Shown: piece after piece, positions 33,240 to 44,099 of the stretch
Layout: each line of letters begins with the position of its first letter
Position numbering within the stretch: the stretch's first letter is position 1
DNA from: Artemisia argyi
Taxonomy: Eukaryota > Streptophyta > Magnoliopsida > Asterales > Asteraceae
DNA length: 64,000 bases
Direction of reading: 5' to 3'
Assembly (NCBI GenBank): GCA_030686995.1
Contig: CM060709.1
Coordinates: 269,954,913 to 270,018,912, forward strand
Notes under the pieces: generated by a model
The model's input: only the letters and a program-made list of their open reading frames with translations
What the model was told of the DNA's origin: nothing
The model's database searches: none
Position numbers and translations under genes: made by a program

Positions 33240-36065
33240 ATGGCGAACAGGACCAGCCAGGCAAATCAAACCAGCATCATACCTTCACAGAAGGCCACCC
33301 AGGCAAACAACCAGCTTTTCCTTGATGCATTGGAGATGGGCGTCTCGGGCACCATAGTTGTCATGATCTGTAGGAGATGGGATGTGAATGCTAGAACCGG
33401 CCGTTATATAAGTACGAATTTCATCGTCTCTGATGGGAAGGTAAGTTAGGTGGTGTTGACTCTGCAAGTTGAGCAAATACTTCGAATTACAAATACAACC
33501 TTTATATAAAATAAAAAACCATAAACATGCATAGTGGTCATGTACTTTATTCACTAAAATTCTTATTTTTTGTTCCTTCAGGGTAATATCATGCATTGTA
33601 CTTCAAAGGCTAGCGTTTCCCATAATTTTGTGGACAAGTTAAAAGATGGCATGATTTATTCAATCAAAGACTTTACTGTCATTGCAAATGAGGATGAGTA
33701 CCGGGTTTTGAAGGACTCTGCTTGGATGATTGAATTTGATGGCTCAACTACTGTGAGGAAAGTTGCATTCAAGCCGGATGGTTTTGTCAGACATCCTTTT
33801 GAATTGGTAGCTTTTGAGAACCTCCAACCCACTGACAATAAATTCCTCATTGGTAAGGATGTATTTCTTAAATATTTTTTCCGTATTATAAGTAGAGTTG
33901 TAATTTAGTAAGATGTTATTGGTTACGTCACCAATGTTGGTAGGACCACCTACCAACAAACAGGTTCTCGGAATCTTGATTTCTATCTTGCAAACCAAAG
34001 GTACATATTCTTTGCTATTGTTGTTACAAAAAACCATATAATGCTAATCAAAATTTTTGTGTTTGTGTTTGGTTAAACAATGGCCAGTCAATTAGGGTTA
34101 CCCTATGGGGGGGGGGGGGGGGGGGGGGGGGGCTAGGCGAAGTATTGATAGAAAAGAAAACCAAGCATACTGGGTTGTGTGCCGTTATTCTAACTTCAGT
34201 TAATGCCAGACTTTACAATAGTAAGGGTCCATCTATCATAATGTTTCCTCATCATTTAAAGCATGAAAAAATTAACTTGGTTTGTGTGTTTACCTTTCAG
34301 ACAAGCTTTATTTGTCGAGCACTTCCTCCTCCTTGCTTCTAGATGATGATGACATCCCAGCCCTGAAACGTTTTAAAGGAGGCGTTAGGTAATCAAACTT
34401 ACATCTTACATACATTTTATAATACTTGGATCTTTTAGCCATTACCATTCATGTTACTTGCAGTGGTGTGAACCAAAGGAAGGATATTGTACCTGTTGAT
34501 CACTCTGTACCAAAGCCTGGTACCCTTGAGAATGTGCTGATATGGGCAAGAAACAGGCAAAATGAGGTATTCATCTTCTTCTCAAATGTTTTTTTAGTGT
34601 AATTACAGACCATTGCTTCATAATGACGCCGTGTTTCCTTTTTCAGAGTTCTACATTCATCTGTAAGGTGAGGATAGACAATGTCATAACTAGAAAGGGA
34701 TGGAACTATCCATCGTGTGGAGGTGGAACATGTAAAAAAGGACTCACCAGGCAGGAGGGAAAATTCTGGTGTGATGTGTGTAACACAACTTCTGATTATC
34801 CACTTATAAGGTCTTGCTCTATCTTCGCAACCATTATTGAGTTGTTTTAAAAATGTTGACCTAACAATAGTATTAATCAACCACATTTGGTTTGTAATAT
34901 TGGTTGTGCAGGTACAGGCTTGAGCTTGATGTATCTGATGAGACGGAACAGACTGTGGTTGTTCTGTTTGACGAGACTGCCACAGAATTGGTTAAACATC
35001 CAGCATCCTCACTTTTTGGGACAGAGGATGAGGTAAATTAATAATATTAAAGAGTGTTGCAATAATGTCCCCTAACCTTATCTTCCTTTGCAGGATTCTG
35101 AAAATCATGCTGTATTGCCGCGTGCCATAACTGATATTATAGGCACAACCCACAAACTGGAGATAAAACCCATACTTACTATGAGCATGGAAACTATGAG
35201 AGTTTCACGTGTTCGGTAATTATTACAGACCAGAGTGCTGATGAATGTGAGAATTCTAGCACAGTTGAGCAAATTGCCGATTCTGAAACAATTCCATCAG
35301 ACCAATCTGATGAAAAAAACAAAAATGGGTTAGTCAATTTGACAATGATTCCTACATACATATGTTGAAAAAGTTTAAAATACAACTGCTTACGTCATTT
35401 ATGGTTGTATTATTTAAGGAATGATGTTGAGCAATCCGATACTGAAATAGAAGAAGTGAAAGTGGACCAATATTCTGCTTCTAAGAAACGAAAGTTAAAG
35501 AACTTATCAGTTGATGTTGATCAATCAGTTGCTCAAATAAATGAAGAGAAAGCAGGGCAAGATGCTGCTTCTAACAAGCATATGTTAAAGAAATCATCAG
35601 ATGACCTATCTGTCCCTACTCCATTAAAGTCTACTGAACAAAAGTCCAAAAAAAGGTCAGTCAATACTTCATTGATTCACATCTAGAAACACTTTCAAAT
35701 ACACCTGCTTATATGACATTTAAAATTGTGTTAATTAAGGGATGACATTCCTGATTCCGATACTGAAATAGAGAAAGGAATGAAGGAACAAAGGTTTGGA
35801 TTTCAGTTATTTAATTTGTTATTGCACTATATATTACATTCTTACTTATTGTCTTATTATTATAGGTTTGTTGTTGAGGATTCAGACACCGATGATGAGA
35901 AACAAATAAAAGCCAAAGTTGGAGGATCAGAAAAAAAGAAGCTAAAAAGGAAGTATGTATCCAATATTGATTATCTCATTACATTGATATTGTTTTAAAT
36001 CTTAACATGTCAATTTCTTACATTGTTTACTTAGGTTGGCTGTTGCGCCGTCGGACAATGAATAA
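33240..36065 (+). pseudogene. RPA70-like single-stranded DNA-binding protein gene, Helitron type
   Basis: About 13 exons with consensus splice sites can be traced: 33240-33440, 33582-33852, 33913-34000, about 34085-34220, 34301-34388, 34464-34566, 34647-34810, 34912-35032, 35094-35328, 35419-35655, 35740-35793, 35866-35952 and 36035-36065. They encode an N-terminal OB fold of the DUF223/RPA1 type (VSGTIVVMICRRWDV, then VRHPFELVAFENL), a middle OB fold (DVIGYVTNVG, IRVTLWG, HTGLCAVILTSVNARLYN), and the C-terminal zinc OB fold with C-x4-C (CGGGTC) and C-x2-C (CDVC). A single-base frame problem near 35172 in exon 9 and a G run in exon 4 argue against full function. The last exons are an acidic/basic repeat. 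RPA-like genes are typical cargo of plant Helitrons and would coat ssDNA during replication. Confidence 0.75.
34107..34132 (+). repeat. Poly(G) run of 26 inside an RPA exon
   Basis: After codons for VTLW the next 24 G bases encode eight glycines in frame before LGEVLIEKK resumes. Relatives have one or two residues here. Expansion, or an assembly artefact at a homopolymer, are both possible. Confidence 0.9.
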
Positions 36066-36269
36066 ACATGAAGCACTCAAGTCGCTGAAAGCATCAGAAA
36101 TAATACAGTACCTGATGAGTCAAGTACACAATGAATAAATATTTAGGAAAAATGTAATAAAGTTGATCCTAATAGTAAATAGGATCATGAAGTTTCGTAC
36201 CTTAAGACAATAGTTATCGTTACTTATTAGTTTTCATATTTTCAATGGATTGTCTTTGTTCCCATGTTC
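36066..36269. other. Downstream flank of the RPA-like gene
   Basis: AT-rich; plausible 3' UTR (aatgaataaat near 36129). No other feature. Confidence 0.4.
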
Positions 36270-37200
36270 AGAGTTTGGCTAAACTTCGTATTAAACTTCT
36301 ATTTTAAATTTACAAATTTTATAACAGATCCATCATTATCCAAGATTCTCAAACTTATAAATTGGTACTAACAATACTCATAAGCATAACTAAATAACAC
36401 AATAATTTATTATTACTTGATTTGTTACATAATAAAATCTACATACCCGCACTTAGTTATACTACATTAACAAGTTATGGAGTAACACCAGTAACCTAAC
36501 CGCATAACTGAATATGAATAATTTAAACTACTTGATTAAACTTGATATTAAACTTCTATTTCTAATTGACAAATTTGATGCCAACAAATCTTTCCAAGTT
36601 TTTTACACTTATAAATTAGTACTATCAACAGTCCAAAACTTTAACACTTTTGTTACATGATAAAATCTACATACCACCTTTATAACAGATCCATCATTAT
36701 CCAAGATTCTCAAACTTATAAATTGGTACTAACAATACTCATAAGCATAACTGAAGAACACAATAATTTATTATTACTTGATTTGTTACATAATAAAATC
36801 TACATACCCGCACTTAGTTATACTACATTAACAAGTTATGGAGTAATGCCAGTAACCTAACCGCATAACTGAATATGAATAATTTAAACTACTTGATTAA
36901 ACTTGATATTAAACTTCTATTTCAAATTGACAAATTTGATGCCAGCAAATCTTTCCAAGTTTTTTACACTTATAAATTAGTACTATCAACAGTCCAAAAC
37001 TTTAACACTTTTGTTACAAGATAAAATCTACATACCAGCACTTATTGATACTACATTAATAAGTTATGGAGTAATGCCAGTAACCTAACCTCATTATTTT
37101 AAATTGATAAATTTGATGCCTGCAAATGTTTCCAAGTTTTTTACACTTCTGAATTAGTACTATCAACAGTCCAAGATTTTAACAGTTATAAATAACTACT
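36270..37200. repeat. 361-bp tandem repeat, about 2.6 copies
   Basis: The unit starting aactacttgattaaacttga occurs at about 36526 and 36887. A partial unit precedes (from the ttataacagatccatcatt segment at about 36320) and a degraded one follows to about 37200. Units share ctttccaagttttttacact and gttatggagtaa blocks, with a few percent divergence. No coding. Subterminal tandem repeats are common in Helitrons. Confidence 0.85.
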
Positions 37201-37383
37201 ATCAACAGTCGCAAGGATAACTGAAAACTAATAAATTACCGTTATAATAGCATGTGCTTTTCATTTTCTCAAAAATAAATACTTCAGTTTTTTAACCATT
37301 CTATGCCATTATATAAATAACAAGCTCATCTCCTACAAACAATACACCCCATCACTATGTCACATCTTACAAGTAATCAACTT

Positions 37384-37685
37384 ATGCCTCCTTACGTCCT
37401 CAGGCTAAAAAAAACCTACGAGCTGTGCTCATTAGAAATGTGGATCCAAGTAAAGGTTTGTGCATTGGAACCCACCTAATTATCAAGCGATTTGGACGAT
37501 TTATTATTGAGGCAGAAATCATCAGTGGATCAAATTTAGGAGACACAGTTGTAATACCAAGAATTACATTCACATTAACCATGAATAGATGGCCATTCAA
37601 AATGAAATGCACACAATTTCCAATCAAAATATGTAATGCAGAGGTCATCCCTGTAATGAAGCATGATAAAGAACAAGAAGATTGA
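37384..37685 (+). pseudogene. PIF1-like helicase fragment of a Helitron Rep/Hel protein
   Basis: The main frame (VLIRNVDPSKGLCIGTHLII then IIEAEIISGSNLGDTVVIPR, FKMKCTQFPI) matches the region before the final motifs of the PIF1-type helicase of plant Helitrons, which unwinds DNA in rolling-circle transposition. Just upstream MPPYVLRLKK continues the homology in another frame, so a slip in the A run at 37407-37414 has broken it. The usual GQT-containing motif is replaced by an unrelated tail ending KEQED and a stop. Rep domain and N-terminal helicase motifs are absent. Confidence 0.75.
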
Positions 37686-38217
37686 AGAACTCAACAAATA
37701 GATTATTAAAAAAAATAATAATAAGATGAATCACAGATATTGTTACAGATCTGTGAGTTTATGCCTTATTCGTCAAATAACTTATCTTTCAGTTTGTGTT
37801 TAATTTAATGAATAATATCTTTTCTTATCAGTTGTTTGTCCTAAATTCCAATCTTTTATAGTTATACAAATATGTTGTTAGTGTTCTAATAAATGACCAA
37901 ATTACAAGTTACTGTATTAATAATTAGTTAGTTCCGGTGGACTCTTATATGTTTATTTACCTACATATAATGGTCTATTTAAACATCAATACAAGAAGCA
38001 TAAGCATGTCAATAGCCATAAAAACTTATCAATATCTCATAAATATACTTTATGGCTAAATGAAAGTTATAAGATTTTTTTGTAACTCCAGGAAATATGA
38101 ATAGTTTAATAAGGCTTTAAAAGGACACATTCTAAACTCTATGATTACAGATTCAGTTGTTTATCCACAAACACATCCAATATCCACATTCAAATATCAT
38201 GGAATTGAGCAAAACGG
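37686..38217. other. No gene seen
   Basis: AT-rich sequence between the helicase fragment and the RWP-RK exons. Confidence 0.45.
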
Positions 38218-38227
38218 TGATTTCTTA

Positions 38228-38907
38228 GTATTTTCATCTACCAATATCTGAAGCTTCCAAAGAACTAAATGTTGGTTTAACTGTTTTAAAACAATTCTGT
38301 AGAGATATGGGTTTTCAGTGTTGGCCATATCGTAAGCTGAGCAGCTTAGATTTATTAATTAGCACTCTCCAGGTCAGAATTCAAGTCAAGCTAACATTTT
38401 ATGTTTATATTTTAACAATGTTATGTATAATGCAAGGATATTATTTGGGAAGAAGAAAGTGTAAATTCATATACAAATAACCGATCTTATAACAACCAAT
38501 GTTATTGACAAAATTCACTTGCATTATAGGCTGAAAATGGAGGTGCAACAGTTGATGATAACACAAAAGTAATCATAATAAGGTTGAAAGAAGAAATGAG
38601 GAGAGTACAAGAGAATCCTGATTACAATCTTTCTCCAAGCACAAAACAGTTGAGACAAAGAAACTTCAAAACCAGACACAACAGAATTAAAAACCTGAAT
38701 TTCGGCTCAACAACAACAATTGAATCTAATGTCACGGAACTGAGCACCACAATGATTGCTCAGTATTTTCATCTACCAATAACTGAAGCTTCCAAACAAC
38801 TAAATGTTGGTTTAACTGTTTTAAAACAGTTATGTAGAGATAACGGTTTTAAGTGTTCGCCATATCGTAAGCTAAGAAGCTTAGATTTATTAATTACGAC
38901 TCTCTAG
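38228..38907 (+). pseudogene. RWP-RK domain gene fragment with two domain copies
   Basis: A first exon (about 38228-38372) encodes an RWP-RK DNA-binding helix region (ISEASKELNVGLTVLKQFC then CWPYRKLSSLDLL) and ends at a donor. The next exon (38530 on) encodes a basic linker (MRRVQENPDYNLSPSTKQLR) and then a second RWP-RK copy (EASKQLNVGLTVLKQLC, CSPYRKLRSLDLL), stopping at 38905-38907. In canonical proteins (RKD and NIN-like factors) the signature is RWPxRK. Here it is CWPYRK and, in copy two, CSPYRK, so the Trp is lost in the second. A piece of a plant RWP-RK regulator, probably captured and duplicated. Confidence 0.7.
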
Positions 38908-38979
38908 GTCAGAATTCAAGTGAAGCTAACATTTTATGTTTATGTTTTATGTTATTGACAAAATTCACTTGCATCATAG

Positions 38980-39267
38980 GAAGAAAATGGAGGTGCACCG
39001 GTTGATGATTACACAAACGTAACCATAACAAGGTTGAAAGAAGAAAGGAGGCGAGTACAAGAAAATCCTAATTACAAACTTTCTCCAACCACTAAAAAGT
39101 TGAGACGGAGAAAGTTCAAAGCTAGATACAAAAGGAGTAAAAACATGAACTTCGGTCCAACAACAACAATTGAAGCTGCTCCATTGCACGTTATATATCC
39201 AACCAATATTTCAGACTCTAAAGAGATGGATGGTGATTATGATGGTGACAATGAAAGCGAAGATTAG
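38980..39267 (+). pseudogene. Third copy of the RWP-RK linker exon with acidic tail
   Basis: After an acceptor at 38978-38979 the frame repeats the linker exon (RRRVQENPNYKLSPTTKKLR) seen at 38590. It then ends in an acidic stretch (MDGDYDGDNESED) and a TAG. This is probably the original C-terminus. The intron before it is nearly identical to the one before 38530, so exon and intron were duplicated together. Confidence 0.65.
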
Positions 39268-39984
39268 GAGGAAATTGATATTCAAGTTTTTGAATTTTAA
39301 CAGATTATTATAAACTAAATTGTGAATGTTCAATTTTATAATTTTAGATATTAATCAATGAAAGGTTGTTAGTGATTGTGTAATGATCACAGATTCAATA
39401 ATGCCATCTTTCTATCTTACTATCTATATACAATTGCAAAATTAAATAGAAACACTTATGAGTGTATTATATTGAAAAGTCGAGAAAAAATATACTGAAT
39501 GAATAGAAATCTGTAATCATGTAAAAAAACAGAACAATAACCTACTTCATAAAAAAAACTAACAATCACGACTCTAAATAAATCTACCTGTTATCATATC
39601 GATACTACTTTACAAAAAGTTAAAATAACTCCTAGCATATTCCAAATATCACTTCATCCAACAAACTAACAATCATGTCCCTAAGTAAAACAAACTTTGA
39701 ACATAACAATAATACTTTACAACAACTGACATCTTTCATATTAACAATTAATAAATGTAACATTTACATAACAAAATACCAAAAGGCTACTAGCATCTTC
39801 CAAAATCTAAAACATCTTTCATATTAACAATCAATAAATATAACATTTACATCACAAAATCCCAAAAGGCAACCTATTGATCTTAATTCTATATCCCTCT
39901 ATATATTGATATGTTCATTAATCTCATGTACAACACCAACAAGCATCAATTTAAATGAAACTATATATTTAAATTGTTCATGTA
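39268..39984. other. No gene; short degenerate direct repeats
   Basis: AT-rich sequence with repeated catctttcatattaacaat / ataaatgtaacatttacat blocks near 39730 and 39810. Confidence 0.5.
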
Positions 39985-40341
39985 ATTACAATTATCGCTT
40001 TATTTCAGTTCCAAATTCATTCATGAAGCAGATAGACATTCCATCGCTCTCAAACATACTACACAACTCTATAACGATTCATTCACATACAAATATCAGA
40101 TCAGATGGAAAAATCGAGAGTTACCGTGGTTTCAAAATAACAGAATTAACAACGCATGAAACAGGTAAACTGAAACACATATATATTTTTATACAATGAA
40201 TCATCAATTCACCTGTGCTAAACTTTTTAAGAATTTGTCCAGAAACAGCAACAATTCAAGGAAAGAATGGGGAAAATACTAAAAAAAACGAGGACTTTCT
40301 GTTTCCAACATGCCTAAAAAAACTGCCAAAAGATCTAAAGG
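39985..40341 (+). pseudogene. Two orphan exon-like frames
   Basis: tttatttcag precedes an open frame (about 40010-40163) reading VPNSFMKQIDIPSLSNILHN and ending at gtaaac. A second (about 40236-40341) after ag reads ETATIQGKNGENTKKNED and ends at gtaaat. Splice signals and phase look gene-like. I do not recognise the product. They may be further exons of the captured gene upstream; the fold-back element starts 44 bases later. Confidence 0.35.
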
Positions 40342-40384
40342 TAAATTTCCAGAGCATGTGTCATATAATTATTTGACAATTCTA

Positions 40385-42653
40385 CCAGACCCGTGCGATG
40401 CACACGGGCTCATATACTTGGTCATACTGTAATGTACGGTTAATATTTTCGTTATTTTAGTTATTAGTTATTCAGATCCATGCGGTGTACACGGGTTCAT
40501 ATACTTGGTCATACTGTAATGTAGGGTAAATATTTCCGTTATTTTTGTCATTACCTTTGTAAGTTGTGATGGTATCACATTCTTTATTAGCTTTGTAATG
40601 GTTCATAGTTAAATGTTTGAACATCCGTATATTTTGATACAAAACTAACGACAAATCATGTTTGAATTAGTATTATTCATTCATTATAATTAACAATTGT
40701 ATCATATACTTGGTCATACTGTAATGTATGGTAAATATTTTCGTTATTTTTGTCATTATTCATTTAGAGCCGTACGTTGCACATGGGCTCATATACTTGG
40801 TCATACAGTAATGTAGGATAAATATTTTCGTTATTTTTGTCATTATATTTGTAACTTGTGATTGTATCACATTCGTTATTAGCTTTGTAATTGTTCATAG
40901 TTAAATGTGTGAACATTCGTATAGTGATTATAATTAATATTTGTATTGTAAATGCTTATTTGTTTTCTTAGAATGTTTTTTTATTATAATTAGTACTATC
41001 ATTAATTGTAATTACTATTTTATTACATTCATTCATTATAATTAATATTTGTATTAATGTTTTTTTATTATAATTAGTGCTATCATTAATTGTAATTATT
41101 GTAAATGCCTATTTGTTTTCTTAGAACGTTTTTTTTAATTATAAATATTAGATACATCCCTTAATAGGGCATCACCAACAATTAGTACTATCTAATTTTT
41201 CAACAATGGCATCATTTTCAAGCATCAATGAATCCGATAACACTGAAGTGAACACCAATGAACCCAATATCACTGAATTGAAGCAAGCATGTGGATCGAA
41301 TGATTTAGCAACCTCTTTCAAGTTTTTATTTAATAGCCAGATAACTGAAGATGAAGCTTTTTTGATGAGGATGGGAGAGAATCGCAATCAACTCCGTAGC
41401 AAGGTTTCAAATCATTCAACATTAGACAAGCCTTCATCAAACTCAATCAGCTTCACATGGCGCCTCTTCTCCAAAATACCATCACGGGTTTCAGCAATAA
41501 GAGTTGTCAACAACTGAAGCCTATCAAGATCCCTGTTATGGGTCTCAACTAAACAACGAAGAGCATCTACAACTTTGTCATTAAATGGACCACGGTTACG
41601 AGCTTCAGCAATGGTTATCTCAAGCTTCTCAACCTTGCTACGGAGTTGATTGCGATCCTCTCCCATCCTCATCAAAAATGCTTCATCTTCAGTTATCTGG
41701 CTATTAAAAACTTGAAAGAGGTTGCTAAATCATTCGATCCACATGCTTGCTTCAATTCAGTGATATTGGGTTCATTGGTGTTCACTTCAGTGTTATCGGA
41801 TTCATTGATGCTTGAACATGATGCCATTGTTGAAAAATTAGATAGTACTAATTGTTGGTGATGCCCTATTAAGGGATGTATCTAATATTTATAATTAAAA
41901 AAAAAACGTTCTAAGAAAACAAATAGGCATTTACAATAATTACAATTAATGATAGCACTAATTATAATAATAAAAAAACATTAATACAAATATTAATTAT
42001 AATGAATGAATGTAATAAAATAGTAATTACAATTAATGATAGTACTAATTATAATAAAAAAACATTCTAAGAAAACAAATAAGCATTTACAATACAAATA
42101 TTAATTATAATCACTATACGAATGTTCACACATTTAACTATGAACAATTACAAAGCTAATAACGAATGTGATACAATCACAAGTTACAAATATAATGACA
42201 AAAATAACGAAAATATTTACCCTACATTACTGTATGACCAAGTATATGAGCCCATGTGCAACGTACGGCTCTAAATGAATACTGACAAAAATAACGAAAA
42301 TATTTACCATACATTACAGTATGACCAAGTATATGATACAAATGTTAATTATAATGAATGAATAATACTAATTCAAACATGATTTGCCGTTAGTTTTGTA
42401 TCAAAATATACGGATGTTCAAACATTTAACTATGAACCATTACAAAGCTAATAAAGAATGTGATACCATCACAACTTACAAAGGTAATGACAAAAATAAC
42501 GGAAATATTTACCCTACATTACAGTATGACCAAGTAAATGAACCCGTGTACAACGCATGGATCTGAATAACTAATAACTAAAATAACGAAAATATTAACC
42601 GTACATTACAGTATGACCAAGTATATGAGCCCGTGTGCATCGCACGGGTCTGG
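40385..42653. repeat. 2.3-kb fold-back with 1.02-kb arms and Helitron 3' end motifs
   Basis: Left arm 40385-41406 and right arm 41631-42653 are reverse complements over about 1,022 bp with roughly 2% mismatches and one 4-base indel in the segments I compared. They are separated by a unique spacer of about 224 bp. Each arm carries, from outside in, a terminal hairpin (cccgtgtgcatcgcacggg, or its variant gcgatgcacacggg), four copies of a tacttggtcatactgtaatg-type motif, AT-rich DNA, and the same short coding fragment. The right edge is a complete Helitron end (CTAG at 42658-42661); the left has a mutated version. Confidence 0.9.
41206..41826. pseudogene. Captured coding fragment, inverted on itself
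   Basis: On the plus strand from 41206 the frame reads MASFSSINESDNTEVNTNEP and continues to about 41404. The right arm carries the same start on the minus strand from about 41826, with a 4-base indel that shifts its frame. Through the spacer the minus-strand frame continues as a predicted helical segment (KLEITIAEARNRG, RCLVETHNRDLDRLQLL, GILEKRRHVKLIEFDEG). So the original gene lay on the minus strand and the left copy is a partial inverted duplicate. I do not recognise the protein; the charged helical part looks like a coiled coil. Confidence 0.6.
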
Positions 42654-42661
42654 TTGACTAG
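42631..42661 (+). mobile_element. Canonical Helitron 3' terminus
   Basis: Hairpin cccgtgtgcatcgcacggg, then tctggttga, then CTAG (42658-42661) followed by T. Hairpin, about 9-base spacer and CTRR make this a textbook end. It is the best candidate for the 3' end of the RPA/helicase-bearing Helitron to its left; the 5' end was not located. Confidence 0.75.
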
Positions 42662-42685
42662 TCATAACTAAACGATTTTGATGTA

Positions 42686-42903
42686 GCTTCAACTATAATA
42701 ATTGATATAGTCTTCATGTAGCTTAAACTATGTTGTACCGTACTTTCCTTTGTGCACAAATCCTCTTGCACATTAAATTAAGCCATTCAATGCTTCAACT
42801 ATAATAATAATAATTGATATAGTCTTCATGTAGCTTAAACTATGTTGTACCGTACTTCCCTTTGTGCACAAATCCTCTTGCACATTAAATTAAGCCATTC
42901 AAT
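42686..42903. repeat. About 110-bp tandem duplication
   Basis: Two head-to-tail copies of a unit from gcttcaactataataat to aagccattcaat, differing mainly by an extra aat-repeat and one c/t change. Confidence 0.85.
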
Positions 42904-42924
42904 CTTTAAGTATTATAGATTAAT

Positions 42925-43215
42925 GCTAGGCGATGGAGGAGTGCCAAAAACATAGAAGAACTGAATGAAGTTAATGTGGGAAAGTTTTAGATATATATGT
43001 AGGTGAATGAGTGTTTACTCGGGTCTCGGGCGAATGATTTTTATTCGGGCGACACAATTTTTTTTTAACTTACAATAAAATATCATGAAACACAGATCTA
43101 GATCTATTTAATGTTTTATATGAAAAGTAGGCGAGTGAGTTTTGGGGGCGAGTAAATGAGGCGAATGAAAAGAATGATAGTGATACGAGGCAAGATACAA
43201 CCCGTGCGATGCACG
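42925..43215. mobile_element. Second copy of the gctaggcg-family element
   Basis: Shares with 22740-23020 the order atgctaggcga, gaatgaagttaatgtg, gggcgaatga and the closing acccgtgcgatgcac palindrome. The end here reads gacctgctggttgaataac, close to the tctggttgactag end at 42649-42661 but lacking CTAG. Probably a degenerate nonautonomous Helitron. Confidence 0.5.
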
Positions 43216-43899
43216 ACCTGCTGGTTGAATAACTATGTATTTTTTTCGTAATGTTGGTGTAGACGCAACATCTGAAGGTTGATTGTTATTGATTATTTAT
43301 TTACGTGTGTAGTAAAATTTTAATTAACTTACGTACAATGTTATTATGAAAATCGCTTTGAGTGTACATTTAGTTAGAATAAGTTCATTTTACGTAGAAA
43401 CTTATTTTGGAACAAAATTTTACGTTGAAACTAAATGTTTGTATCAATGTTGAAAAATAGTAAAACCCGTGCGTTGAACGAATTGTTTTCAATATTTAAA
43501 ATACTTTTTTCACACTAAAATAGTATATGTGAAGAGATTTTTTCGAAGATGTTACATTTAAAAGAGTATTTTCACATGTAATCTTTTAATATAAATAAGT
43601 TACATAACTTTTTTTGCCTATTTATTTGGCACTTTGTATGCGTTTGTTTGAGTAAATTGTTGAGTTGTTACCGTTGTGCTTATGTTCGATTCGTGTGTTA
43701 GATCGAAGTGAATGGACTTCGTATGCAAGATAGTGTGCTTCGTAAATAGAAAGATAATTCCATTCATAATCAACAACTTAGCCAGAACCAACATTTGAGA
43801 AATCTTGTTTATTTATTTAAATTTGTATAAAAAATGTTAACATATGCAACGAAAAAAGCACAATTCATTACTCCAAAAAACGAAAAGCCACTACATTTC
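43216..43899. other. No gene seen
   Basis: AT-rich sequence. acccgtgcgttgaacg at about 43465 is another degraded copy of the Helitron-type palindrome. Confidence 0.4.
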
Positions 43900-44020
43900 T
43901 CAAGAAGTATATAAAAACACACACTCGTCTAGCTAAATATCCATCAAGCCAATCCGTTACCGCTGCAGCAATAAATATACCAGTCGTAGTTGTCGTCCCT
44001 AACCGACTATCCATATAAAA
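43900..44020 (-). pseudogene. Orphan exon of a CDP-alcohol phosphatidyltransferase (PGP synthase-like)
   Basis: On the minus strand an open frame reads DSRLGTTTTTGIFIAAAVTD then WLDGYLARR. This includes the start of the CDP-alcohol phosphatidyltransferase signature D-x2-D-G-x2-A-R, the metal and CDP binding site. The sequence is closest, in my recall, to plant phosphatidylglycerophosphate synthase, which makes the phosphatidylglycerol precursor in plastids and mitochondria. The frame runs into a gtgtgt donor-like site after LARR. No neighbouring exons are visible, so this is a stray captured exon, consistent with Helitron transduplication. Confidence 0.7.
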
Positions 44021-44099
44021 AGCTAACCAACCAAACAAAAGCAATACATTAGCTTTAAAAACAAACAATTTAAATAAATCTAAAAAATGAAACACATAC

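Noticed and set aside
36270..37200. CRISPR-like array
   Set aside because: Units are 361 bp direct repeats without unique spacers, in a plant genome.
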